Source: Chitinophagaceae bacterium (lineage in GTDB: Bacteria > Bacteroidota > Bacteroidia > Chitinophagales > Chitinophagaceae). From it: a stretch of 64,000 nt of DNA. A program made the position numbers and the translations under genes. Below, piece after piece: positions 34,161-43,728 of the stretch (its first letter is position 1; every line of letters starts with the position of its first letter). The stretch is taken from assembly GCA_024707305.1 (NCBI GenBank), contig JANPZZ010000013.1:62001-126000 (forward strand). Direction: 5' to 3'. The notes below the pieces were generated by a model that was not told the origin of the DNA, ran no database searches, and saw only the letters and a program-made list of their open reading frames with translations.

Positions 34161-35340
34161 ACTCATCTCCCATCGCCTCCAGCATCACTTCACAAGCCTT
34201 CCTGATCTCCTCTTCCGTAATTACCAGTGGCGGAGAAATGCGCAGACTGTCGGCTGCAAAAAGGAACCAGTCCGTGAGCACCCCTTTTTCAATACAGCGA
34301 TCGATAATGCGTTTGTTGGTTTCAAACGAATTGAAGCGTACGGCAAACCAGAGCCCGGCGGAATGGACTTCTTTAATGGAAGAATGTTGCAATGACTGTA
34401 AGAACAATTCAGATTTTGCCGCTACTGACTCAATCATATTTTCTTCCAACAGGGCTTTCAAGCTGGCGAGTCCGGCGGCACAGCTAACGGGGTGGCCGCC
34501 AAATGTGGTGATATGTCCGAGTACAGGTGCTTCTGTCAGTTTCCACATCAGTTCGCGGTCGGCAATAAATGCACCCAGTGGCATGCCGCCACCAAGCGCT
34601 TTCCCTAATAAAAGAATGTCGGGAACTACATCATATTGTTCAAATCCCCACAAGGAACCTGTGCGACCAAAGCCGGTTTGGATTTCATCCAAGATCAATA
34701 AAGTTCCAGTTGCAGTACATTTTTCCCGAAGTGCATGCATCCATTCTTTGGAAGGTTTTCGCACACCCGCTTCGCCCTGTACCGTCTCTGCAATTACACA
34801 GGCAGTCTGTGTATTAATTGCCTCCAGCATCTCAAAGTCGTTGTACTGCATATGTCGTACACCGGGTAATAATGGACGGTATGCCTGGCGCCAGTATTCA
34901 TCGCCAATTATACTCAGTGCTCCCTGTGTGGAGCCATGATAAGAATTTTTGAACGCGATAATCTGACTGCGGCCGGTGGCGCGTTTTGCCAGTTTCATCG
35001 CACCTTCAACAGCTTCTGCACCCGAGTTGGTAAAATAAACCGAATTCAGCGACGATGGAAGGTATTGAGTCAGCAGTTGTGCGTATTGCACCTGCGGACT
35101 GCTTACAAATTCACCATAAACCATCACATGCAGGTAAGCATCCAGTTGTTCACGAATTGCAGCCAGCACTTTAGGATGACGATGGCCTACATTTGCCACA
35201 CTAATACCACCAATCAGATCAATATATTTTCGTCCTGAAGCGTCTTCAAGTGTTGCCGCTTCTGCACGCGTAATTTCTATTGCCAGCGGAGCGGGCGAAG
35301 TTTGAGCCACATGTCGGAGAAAAAGCTCCCGGTTATTCAT
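34159..35340 (-). CDS. Class III PLP-dependent aminotransferase (aspartate aminotransferase family)
   Basis: IDLIGGISVANVGHRHP, YFTNSGAEAVEGAMKLAKR, LILDEIQTGFGRTGSLWGFE, LLGKALGGGMPLGAF. Confidence 0.92.
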   Translation of the reverse strand: MNNRELFLRHVAQTSPAPLAIEITRAEAATLEDASGRKYIDLIGGISVANVGHRHPKVLAAIREQLDAYLHVMVYGEFVSSPQVQYAQLLTQYLPSSLNSVYFTNSGAEAVEGAMKLAKRATGRSQIIAFKNSYHGSTQGALSIIGDEYWRQAYRPLLPGVRHMQYNDFEMLEAINTQTACVIAETVQGEAGVRKPSKEWMHALREKCTATGTLLILDEIQTGFGRTGSLWGFEQYDVVPDILLLGKALGGGMPLGAFIADRELMWKLTEAPVLGHITTFGGHPVSCAAGLASLKALLEENMIESVAAKSELFLQSLQHSSIKEVHSAGLWFAVRFNSFETNKRIIDRCIEKGVLTDWFLFAADSLRISPPLVITEEEIRKACEVMLEAMGDE

Positions 35341-35456
35341 CAGGGAAAATTTGAAAATGAGAGAATTCGGTAATTTGCGTGCAAATTAACATTTCAAAGG
35401 TTTACTCCGGTCAAATGGAGCAAAACGCAATCGCAAACACTCAACAACTTTTAAAT

Positions 35457-35987
35457 ATGCCAACCATCTTTCCGGTAAACGGCGTTTCTCCAAAATTTGG
35501 TCAGAATAATTTCATTGCACCCAATGCTACGATTGTGGGCGATGTACAAACCGGCGACGATTGCAGCATCTGGTTCAATGCCGTGGTAAGGGGTGATGTG
35601 AATTTTATTAAGATGGGTAATCGCGTGAATATCCAGGATGGCGCATGTATCCATTGTACTTACCAGAAATGTGGAACTACCATTGGCAATAACGTATCGA
35701 TCGGCCACCATGCTATCGTGCACGGATGTACGCTGCATGATAATGTGCTGGTGGGAATGGGCGCAATTATCATGGACCAGGCGGTAGTTCACAGCAATAC
35801 CATCATTGCGGCCGGTGCGGTTGTGCTGGAAAACACCATTTGCGAACCTGCCAGCATTTATGCGGGTGTGCCGGCAAAGAAAGTGAAGGATATTTCTGCA
35901 GAATTAATCGAAGGTGAAATCAACCGGATTGCAGGTAATTATATTAAATATGCCGACTGGTTCCGCGATCAGGTACCGCAACCCTGA
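35457..35987 (+). CDS. Gamma-carbonic anhydrase family hexapeptide-repeat protein
   Basis: MPTIFPVNGVSPKFGQNNFIAPNATIVGDV, NVSIGHHAIVHGCTLHDNVLVGMGAIIMDQ. Confidence 0.93.
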   Translation: MPTIFPVNGVSPKFGQNNFIAPNATIVGDVQTGDDCSIWFNAVVRGDVNFIKMGNRVNIQDGACIHCTYQKCGTTIGNNVSIGHHAIVHGCTLHDNVLVGMGAIIMDQAVVHSNTIIAAGAVVLENTICEPASIYAGVPAKKVKDISAELIEGEINRIAGNYIKYADWFRDQVPQP

Positions 35988-36100
35988 TTTTTTCTACACA
36001 TAAACTACTGAACATCAGAATTCCGGCTACGGCCTGTAAGGCCAACCGTATTTTTACTATAGTAATTGCAATTTTTACGGATTAAATTCGTTTTACCAAT

Positions 36101-36295
36101 ATGCCTCAAAAAATGAAAAACGTCACTATTTCATCCGTACTCATTTGCTTTTTGATCCTGTTTGCTTCATGCAACCTGTTCAAACCAAAATATGGTTGTC
36201 CCACAAATGGTAAGAACATAGGCGCTGAAAAACTGGCGAGCGGTGACCCGGATGCTGAGAAAGCAGCACGCAAGGCGAAGAAGTTTAGAAGTTAA
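36101..36295 (+). CDS. Small lipoprotein (64 aa)
   Basis: Lipobox ...LILFASCNLF. Confidence 0.6.
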   Translation: MPQKMKNVTISSVLICFLILFASCNLFKPKYGCPTNGKNIGAEKLASGDPDAEKAARKAKKFRS

Positions 36296-36365
36296 AAAAA
36301 TGCCGGCGCAGCTTTCGTAAAATCCACGTCTACTGAAAGCCGTTTAACCCGTAAAACCTAGCGCC

Positions 36366-36695
36366 ATGAGCCTTGCCCTGAGAACTTCCCTCGGCTGTGC
36401 CGAAGTAATCATTGCCGACGACGGCAATCTCCAACTCTTTTACCAGGTTGCCAGCCTGCTTGAAGACGATTTCCAGATTAAATACCTGAACAAAGAAGAC
36501 GACTTCGACTCTATTAGTTGGGAATTCCGCTATAAAGGATACCAGTTAACATTACACTATAATATTTATAGTGGAATCCTGTTGTTTCCAACGAAGACCC
36601 GCGAAGCAGGTTATAAGGAAAATAAATCTGTGATGGAACTGGCGGATCTGATTGAAGAAAAAATGGAACAGACGCTGCTGAAAAAAATCGCCTGA
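36366..36695 (+). CDS. Uncharacterised 109-aa cytosolic protein
   Basis: Intact ORF with normal composition and no recognisable family. Confidence 0.55.
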   Translation: MSLALRTSLGCAEVIIADDGNLQLFYQVASLLEDDFQIKYLNKEDDFDSISWEFRYKGYQLTLHYNIYSGILLFPTKTREAGYKENKSVMELADLIEEKMEQTLLKKIA

Positions 36696-36726
36696 TTTCG
36701 TTGTACGATTCCAGCTGTGGATTTCG

Positions 36727-37650
36727 CTAGTACTCTTCTTCCATTGAGTTGAGCAGGCCTACATAGCTGACAAACCGGTCTTCGTTGATGTCGCCAGAAA
36801 CAACAGCCTTTTTCACTGCGCAGCCTGGTTCGTTAATATGAATGCAGTTATTAAACTGGCACTGGCCAATATACCTGCGTATTTCGGGGAAATAGTGTGA
36901 TAATTCTTCGCGCGATACATCGACAAGACCAAATTCACGCATGCCGGGTGTATCAATAATTGACCCTCCGTCCGGCAGATCAAACATTTCTGCAAAGGTG
37001 GTAGTGTGCATTCCTTTCCCACTCCATCCACTTACATCTTTGGTACGTAGTGCCAACTCAGGCATTATTGCATTCATCAGCGATGATTTACCAACACCTG
37101 AATGCCCGCTGAAAAGACTCACTTTGTCTTTCAAATGCGATTTCAACTCATCCATTCCTTCACCCGTGGCGGCGCTACACATTAATACCTCGTATCCGGC
37201 GCGCTCGTACATATCTTTCCACTTTTCGAATTGTTCCAGTTCCTTTTTCTTATAAATATCCGACTTGTTGAAAACGACAATTGCTTTCACATGATACATT
37301 TCCGACGCCACCAAAAACCGGTCGATAAACCCCTGCGATGTGCGTGGTTCTTTTAATGTGGCAACAAGCACCGACTGATCAAGATTGGCCGCTACGATAT
37401 GGTGTTGGTGTTTGGCTCTGGGAGATTGCCGGTTGATATAATTGTGCCGGTCGTCAATTGATAGAATAATGGCTGTTTTTGCCACTTCATCTTCTACTTC
37501 CATTTCAACATGATCGCCAACGGCAATGGGGTTGGTGCTGGTGATATCATCCAGCTTCAACACACCACGTATACGGCCCTGGTACCATTCTCCGTTTGAT
37601 GCCTTGAGATTATACCAGCTGCCAGTAGATTTATAAACAGTCGCTTTCAT
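36727..37650 (-). CDS. rsgA: Ribosome small subunit-dependent GTPase A
   Basis: Circularly permuted GTPase: FNKSDIYKK, SGHSGVGKSSLMNAI, DTPGMREFG, Zn motif CQFNNCIHINEPGC. Confidence 0.95.
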   Translation of the reverse strand: MKATVYKSTGSWYNLKASNGEWYQGRIRGVLKLDDITSTNPIAVGDHVEMEVEDEVAKTAIILSIDDRHNYINRQSPRAKHQHHIVAANLDQSVLVATLKEPRTSQGFIDRFLVASEMYHVKAIVVFNKSDIYKKKELEQFEKWKDMYERAGYEVLMCSAATGEGMDELKSHLKDKVSLFSGHSGVGKSSLMNAIMPELALRTKDVSGWSGKGMHTTTFAEMFDLPDGGSIIDTPGMREFGLVDVSREELSHYFPEIRRYIGQCQFNNCIHINEPGCAVKKAVVSGDINEDRFVSYVGLLNSMEEEY

Positions 37651-37735
37651 GAAAATGTGAAAGGTAATTTGTAACAAAGCAGCAATTTAGGCAATTTGAA
37701 TTGCCTGAACAGAATATAATCTGTTCTTATCACGC

Positions 37736-38750
37736 TTATGGGAACTTTCTGAATATTGTGAAATGCAGTACCAGTTCGAGGAACAGAAATGCCAAAGCCG
37801 CGAGTGCAAAAGGCAGAAAGCGTTCTTCATATTTTTTATAACTCGTAACATCTACTTCCGATTTTTCCAGTTTATCAATCTGGTTATAGATTTGTTGCAA
37901 ACCCTCCTTATCGCGCGCCCTGAAATATTTACCGCCTGTTTCATCTGCCATATTCTGAAGCAGCTGCTCGTCCAGAAAATCGAAAGCAGCGGCACGCCGC
38001 GGTTCGGTATTGCCGGTGTTCTCACTAACGGTACTGGGTTGCGCACCCATTCCGATTGTATAAACTTTTACGCGCTGGCTTTTTGCAATCTCCAAAGCAG
38101 TGAGAGGATCAATCAATCTGGTATCAGGGGCATCTTCCTTCCCGTCGGTGATAAGGATGATGACTTTACTCACGGCGCTGCTGCGAGAAAGGCGATCAAC
38201 AGCCGTTGCCAGACCCTCTCCTATTACCGTTCCATCTTTCAAATATCGGCGGCTCTCCAGCGATTGTATTTGCTGTATCAGTGTGGTGCGGTCTGTGGTA
38301 ATTGGGCACTGCGTAAAACTTTCACCGGAAAATATTACAAGACCGATCCGGTCTACGGGTCGTCCCTGTACAAAATCGATCGCCATTTGTTTGGCAGCTT
38401 CCATACGTGAAGGCCGGATATCGGAGGAATTCATACTTCCACTCACATCCATACATAATACAATATCGATTCCTTCGCCCAGTATCTGTTGCTGATCGTT
38501 ACGCTTTTTGCGGTCGCGCCAGCGCCAGCACCAGCATTGCAATTGCAAGTAACCGCAAATAAAAAGGCCAGTGACGAAGTCGTTGTTTCCAGGTTTTTAC
38601 AGTGAACGCTTCAACCGTTGAAACTTTGAAAGAGGAGTAGGTTGTAGATTGTCGTCGCCAATACCACCAGATCAAAAATGGAATGATCAGCAGGAGAAGG
38701 AAGTTCTCCGGCCACAGGAAGTTCATATGTCCAATCCAGTCGTACAGCAT
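37736..38750 (-). CDS. VWA-domain BatA-like protein (frameshift at T5 38505-38509)
   Basis: FLWPENFLLLLIIPFLIWWYW...LALARPQK|RNDQQQILGEGIDIVLCMDVSGSMNSSDIRPSRMEAAK (MIDAS DxSGS). Confidence 0.9.
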
Positions 38751-39637
38751 TAATTTAATTTCTCCAGTTGTTCAATCGCATCGTTGATTGCCTTCCAGGA
38801 TTGGTCACGATCCTGGTCCGTAGGCTCATACTTTGCAAATTTTACAAAATCACTTAACCGTAAAGCCTGGGCAATTTGTCCAAATTCATGTTCCGAAAGT
38901 CCGGTGGCTTTCAACTGTACCAGCAGGTCTTCGGATGTCTGTTGTTGCGAATGAATGTTTTTACGTTCATCAGCATATAATCGGAATATATCTACAAGGC
39001 GTGTAAACCATGTTTTCCCATCCAATTTTGACTCCCTAAGTTGCTGCAAAGATTTTTTAGCTTCCGCAAAAGCATCGCGGGTTACAACCGGTGCAGGAGG
39101 CGGGGCTTGTTTTTTCCCGCGGAAAACGAGGTAAAAGACAAGAATAATTACGAATGCAGCACCCGCAGCATACCACCACCATTTCATCGACTCCTTTTCT
39201 TCTTCCTTCGCGTCGATGATATCTTTAATGTCGTGATAAGGCTGATCCGGATTATAAGGTGTATAACTCACTTCAACAGCGATGCTGTCGGAAACAACAT
39301 CCTCCTGCAGGGCGAATGCCGGAATCACCCAGCTACCTGAGTCATAACTTGTAATCCGCACCTGTTGTTTTAGAATTGTACCATATCCGGTATTTGTTGT
39401 ATCAATCTTACCGCGGTCAAGCACTTCAAAATGTGGTAATGAATCTATTCTAAAAAAACGGATAGGTGCATTCTCAGGGATATCTGCCTGCAAACTAAGC
39501 GTGATGGGTTCGCCGATTAAAATAGCGGTCCTGTCGGCTTTCGCCTGTATACGTGTAAGTTCCTGCGCTCGCAGATGCAGGTTGCAAAAAACAACCAGTA
39601 AAAAGAGTATGAGATATTTGGTGGGTCTGCTCATCAA
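38750..39637 (-). CDS. BatD-like membrane protein
   Basis: Signal peptide, N-terminal beta domain, one TM (WWWYAAGAAFVIILVFYLVF), position in Bat cluster. Confidence 0.7.
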   Translation of the reverse strand: MMSRPTKYLILFLLVVFCNLHLRAQELTRIQAKADRTAILIGEPITLSLQADIPENAPIRFFRIDSLPHFEVLDRGKIDTTNTGYGTILKQQVRITSYDSGSWVIPAFALQEDVVSDSIAVEVSYTPYNPDQPYHDIKDIIDAKEEEKESMKWWWYAAGAAFVIILVFYLVFRGKKQAPPPAPVVTRDAFAEAKKSLQQLRESKLDGKTWFTRLVDIFRLYADERKNIHSQQQTSEDLLVQLKATGLSEHEFGQIAQALRLSDFVKFAKYEPTDQDRDQSWKAINDAIEQLEKLN

Positions 39638-39649
39638 CGGTATTGGATT

Positions 39650-40522
39650 CTATTTGTGTCGACTTAAGAAAAATCGTTGTAATACTTTTACATAATCGTC
39701 GCCTCCCTGTACGTGTAAGAGGTCGCAGTTAGCTTTCCTGAATACTTCGCGGCTATAAGCAGATACGCGAAAGAACTCTTCCTGGAATTTCTTTCGCACA
39801 AATGCATTGCTGCTATCCACCCATTTTTGCTTACCGGTTTCCAGGTCTTCCATCAACATTAATCCGGCATCGGGCAACTGCATATCCATTTTGTCGTATA
39901 AACGAATGCCGATGATATCATGTTTTTTCCCGGCAACGCGTAGCGCATCTTCATAAGATGCATCCAGGAAATCGCTGATGATAAATGAAATACTTTTTTG
40001 GCGGGTTACATTGTTAAAATACCGAAGTGCCGGCGCCAGCGCAGTGCTTTTCCCTTTTGGTTGTTTACTCAATAACTCACGCACGATATACAACGCATGT
40101 TGTTTTCCCTTTTTCGGCGGAATATAGGCTTCTACCCGATCGCTGTAAAAAATCACACCCACTTTATCGCCATTATTAACTGCCGAAAAAGTAAGCACCG
40201 CAGCAATCTCTGTCATCTGATCGCGTTTGGTATTGTGCACAGTACCAAACTCACCGCTTTGACTGATATCGATCAATAGCATCACCGTTAACTCACGCTC
40301 CTCTTCAAACAATTTGCTGAAGGGATGGCCGAATCGCGCAGATACATTCCAGTCAATAAAACGGATATCATCTCCCGCTGCATACTCACGCACTTCTTTA
40401 AACGACATACCCTTGCCTTTGAAGGCACTGTGGTATTCGCCTGTAAAGAGATCAGTAGCCAGCTTCCGGCTTTTGATCTCCAGCATACGCACGCGTTGAA
40501 GTATTTCTTTTGTTGTCAGCAT
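39650..40522 (-). CDS. DUF58 domain-containing protein
   Basis: FKGKGMSFKEVREYAAGDDIRFIDWNVSARFGHPFSKLFEEERELTVMLLIDIS. Confidence 0.93.
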   Translation of the reverse strand: MLTTKEILQRVRMLEIKSRKLATDLFTGEYHSAFKGKGMSFKEVREYAAGDDIRFIDWNVSARFGHPFSKLFEEERELTVMLLIDISQSGEFGTVHNTKRDQMTEIAAVLTFSAVNNGDKVGVIFYSDRVEAYIPPKKGKQHALYIVRELLSKQPKGKSTALAPALRYFNNVTRQKSISFIISDFLDASYEDALRVAGKKHDIIGIRLYDKMDMQLPDAGLMLMEDLETGKQKWVDSSNAFVRKKFQEEFFRVSAYSREVFRKANCDLLHVQGGDDYVKVLQRFFLSRHK

Positions 40523-40524
40523 TT

Positions 40525-40657
40525 TCGATGGTCGATGGTCGATGGTCGATGATCGATGACCGATGTCCGATGACCGATGTCCGATGACCGATGACCGATG
40601 ACCGATGACCGATGTCCGATGACCGATGACCGATGTCCGATGACCGATGACCGATGT
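40525..40657 (+). repeat. GATGNYC heptad array, about 19 units
   Basis: gatggtc x3, gatgatc, then alternating gatgacc/gatgtcc units. Confidence 0.95.
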
Positions 40658-40687
40658 TTGATTTAGATGATAGATGTTAATTAGAAG

Positions 40688-40834
40688 TTATTTTCACATT
40701 TCCTCATTCTCACATTTCCTCATTTTTCACATTTCCTAATTTTCACATTTTCACATTTCCTCATTTCCTCATTTCCTCATTTCACATTTCCACATTTCCA
40801 CATTTTCACATTTCCTCATTGTCACATTCTCCCC
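40688..40834 (+). repeat. ACATTTCC/TCATTTCC array
   Basis: ttcacatttcctcattctcacatttcctcatttttcacatttcc..., about 145 bp. Confidence 0.93.
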
Positions 40835-40840
40835 CTCCTC

Positions 40841-41842
40841 TCACGGTACATTAATTGCCTTCAGTATTTCTTCCACCACATCTTCCACGCTCACATTCTC
40901 TGCTTCTGCTTCATATGTAAGTCCGATTCGATGGCGCAGTACATCTTTGGAAATACTGCGAACATCTTCAGGAATTACAAACCCGCGTTTATTTAAAAAT
41001 GCCTGCGCTTTTGCTGCAAGTGCCAGGTTGATACTTGCGCGTGGCGAACCGCCATAACTAATCAGCGGACGCAAATTTTCAAGATTATATTGATCGGGCT
41101 GGCGCGTTGCAAAGACGATATCGAGAATATACTGCTCAATTTTTTCGTCCATATAAATCTGGCGCGTCAGGTCTTTTGCATTGTTCACTTCCAGTATTGA
41201 TACCACCTGCTTTACAGGTTCAGGTTTCACACCCTGCACATTCTGACGGATGATCATTTGTTCCTCATGCATTTTGGGATACCCCACAATTACTTTCATG
41301 ATAAAACGGTCAACCTGTGCTTCGGGTAATGGATAAGTTCCTTCCTGCTCTAAAGGGTTTTGTGTTGCCAGTACGAGAAAAGGCTCATCCAGTTTATAGG
41401 TAGAGTCGCCAATTGTTACCTGGCGTTCCTGCATGGCTTCAAGTAAAGCAGACTGTACTTTCGCGGGGGCACGGTTAATCTCATCTGCCAGAATAAAATT
41501 GGCGAAGATGGGGCCTTTGCGAACGATGAACTCATTGCGTTGCTGATTATAAATCATCGTGCCGATTACGTCGGCTGGTAACAGATCGGGTGTAAACTGT
41601 ATACGACTGAATTGTGCCTGTATCGCTTGCGCCAGTGATTTAATCGTGAGCGTTTTTGCAAGTCCGGGTACCCCTTCCAGCAAAACGTGGCCATTGCTTA
41701 AAAGGCCAATCAACAGTCGGTCGAGCATGTGGCTTTGTCCAACAATCACGTGGCCCACTTCTGCACGCAGCTTGTCGGTAAATTGTGCTGCCTGGCTGAT
41801 GCGTTCATTTAATTGACGGATATCGTCGGCGGTTTTTAACAT
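40841..41842 (-). CDS. MoxR family AAA+ ATPase
   Basis: GHVLLEGVPGLAKTLTIKSLA, FILADEINRAPAKVQSALLEAMQERQVT, ATQNPLEQEGTYPLPEAQVDRFI. Confidence 0.96.
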   Translation of the reverse strand: MLKTADDIRQLNERISQAAQFTDKLRAEVGHVIVGQSHMLDRLLIGLLSNGHVLLEGVPGLAKTLTIKSLAQAIQAQFSRIQFTPDLLPADVIGTMIYNQQRNEFIVRKGPIFANFILADEINRAPAKVQSALLEAMQERQVTIGDSTYKLDEPFLVLATQNPLEQEGTYPLPEAQVDRFIMKVIVGYPKMHEEQMIIRQNVQGVKPEPVKQVVSILEVNNAKDLTRQIYMDEKIEQYILDIVFATRQPDQYNLENLRPLISYGGSPRASINLALAAKAQAFLNKRGFVIPEDVRSISKDVLRHRIGLTYEAEAENVSVEDVVEEILKAINVP

Positions 41843-41976
41843 CGGTTGTTGGCGTTTTTAGATTTTTACTTAGGTTTTAGGATGGTTATTTGTTCAAAAG
41901 ACGAATATGAGGCCATCAACTACCAATCTGCGTTAAATAAATCAGGCAGAATTTAGTCTCGCATATAGAATAAATT

Positions 41977-43683
41977 TCATGCCAGATATTTACCAACAAT
42001 TGGCACCCTTCTTCCTATCCCAAATGCCTTGAAACTTACCCTGATGATCGGGCAAAACTGGTTGCGTTTGTACTCTGCATTATTGACCATACGCAGTATG
42101 CGTTTCACCAGTGCTTCATCGAAACCTTTAGCAATGATTTCCCGAGGCCCCTGCCGCATTTCTATATATTCAAACAATACACGGTCTAAAACATCATAAT
42201 CGGGCAAACTGTCGCTGTCTTTTTGATCGGGCCGCAATTCTGCAGATGGCGCCTTTTCGATAATAGAAACCGGGATAATTTCTTTTTCACGATTGATATA
42301 ACGCGCAAGTGCGTACACCTGCATTTTATATAAATCACCCAATACTGCTAATCCACCCGCCATATCACCGTATAAAGTTCCATAGCCTGTAGCCAGTTCG
42401 CTTTTGTTGGATGTATTGAGTAAAATATATCCAAACTTGTTCGAGATGGCCATCAACAGGTTGCCACGTGTACGGCTCTGGATATTTTCTTCGGCAACAC
42501 CAAATGAGGTACCGGCAAAAATGGGTTCCAGTTCTTTTAAAAACGTATCGTAGATGTTTTTTATTGGCAGGATGTCGTATGGATTACCCAGATTTTTCGA
42601 CAACACTTCTGCATCATTTACGGAATGGGAAGTGGAAAAATGAGAAGGCATCAGGAGTGCTAGTACTTTATCGGCGCCCAAAGCCTCCACCGCCAAAGCC
42701 TGCGTTACCGCGCTATCAATTCCTCCGGATGAACCCAGTATAGCTTTGGTAAAACCCATTTTACTGAAATAATCACGAATACCGAGGATCAATGCCTGAT
42801 GGATTTCTTCGATGTTCTTCGTCCCGGTAATATAGGCAATCGTGTCGTCGCCGGCACCAACATCGCGCGCCGAAAAATAAACAGGCCGATCTTCAGGAAT
42901 ATGACCCGTTGTCGGCTTCAACATGATGTTATCCAGATCAAAAACCCGGTAATCTTCCTCAAAATATTTCATCTCTGCTACCCGATCGCCATTGGCATCA
43001 TACACAAGGCTACCGCCATCAAAAACTACTTCTGTCTGTGATCCCACTGTATTGCAATAAAACATGGGCAAACCATATTTTATCGTATGCGCACGCACGA
43101 GGCTGTTGCGCACAATATCCTGTGCATAATTGTAGGGCGATGCCGATAAGTTAATCATAATATCGGGCTGCTGTTTGATCAGCTCTTCCATCGGCGTAAC
43201 CCGGTAAAGTGGGTTATCATCCATATTCCAGATGTCTTCACAAATCGTGATCGCCAGTCGATGCCCTTTAAATGGCACTACCTGCCATGAATCCGCCGGT
43301 TCAAAGTAGCGGTACTCATCAAATATATCGTAAGTGGGAAGCAGTGTTTTGTGCACTTCTGCTTTTACCTCCTGATCATAAAGGAAAAATGCAGCGTTGA
43401 AAAGATCCTTGCCTTCTACTACAGGATTGTGTGCCGGGCTGCCAATCAGGACCGCAATTCCGTCGGCCTCCCTCTTTATTTTGTCGATAGCGGTATAACA
43501 CTCGCGCAGAAAGTCGTTAAACTCCAGGAAATCGCGTGGAGGATATCCGCAAATACATAACTCGGAAAAAACGACAAGATCGACCCCATCATTTTTGGCT
43601 TTCCGGATAACGTCGATTATTTTGCCAGTATTGGATTCGAAGTTTCCAATATGATAATTTTGTTGCGCCAGCGCTATCTTCAT
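41977..43683 (-). CDS. nadE: NAD+ synthase (nitrilase + NadE domains)
   Basis: MKIALAQQNYHIGNFE (nitrilase), AILGSSGGIDSAVTQALAVEALG (PP-loop). Confidence 0.95.
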   Translation of the reverse strand: MKIALAQQNYHIGNFESNTGKIIDVIRKAKNDGVDLVVFSELCICGYPPRDFLEFNDFLRECYTAIDKIKREADGIAVLIGSPAHNPVVEGKDLFNAAFFLYDQEVKAEVHKTLLPTYDIFDEYRYFEPADSWQVVPFKGHRLAITICEDIWNMDDNPLYRVTPMEELIKQQPDIMINLSASPYNYAQDIVRNSLVRAHTIKYGLPMFYCNTVGSQTEVVFDGGSLVYDANGDRVAEMKYFEEDYRVFDLDNIMLKPTTGHIPEDRPVYFSARDVGAGDDTIAYITGTKNIEEIHQALILGIRDYFSKMGFTKAILGSSGGIDSAVTQALAVEALGADKVLALLMPSHFSTSHSVNDAEVLSKNLGNPYDILPIKNIYDTFLKELEPIFAGTSFGVAEENIQSRTRGNLLMAISNKFGYILLNTSNKSELATGYGTLYGDMAGGLAVLGDLYKMQVYALARYINREKEIIPVSIIEKAPSAELRPDQKDSDSLPDYDVLDRVLFEYIEMRQGPREIIAKGFDEALVKRILRMVNNAEYKRNQFCPIIRVSFKAFGIGRRVPIVGKYLA

Positions 43684-43728
43684 AAATCAAATTTACACAC
43701 AACAAATCAGATATAAGCTCCGTTTATC

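Noticed and set aside
36308-36320. Shared 13-mer GCAGCTTTCGTAA upstream of the 36366 and 50790 genes
   Set aside because: A 13-mer match between two sites is expected by chance in 64 kb.
40525-40834. Possible CRISPR array
   Set aside because: Period is 7-9 bp with no unique spacers, 24-40 bp direct repeats or cas genes.
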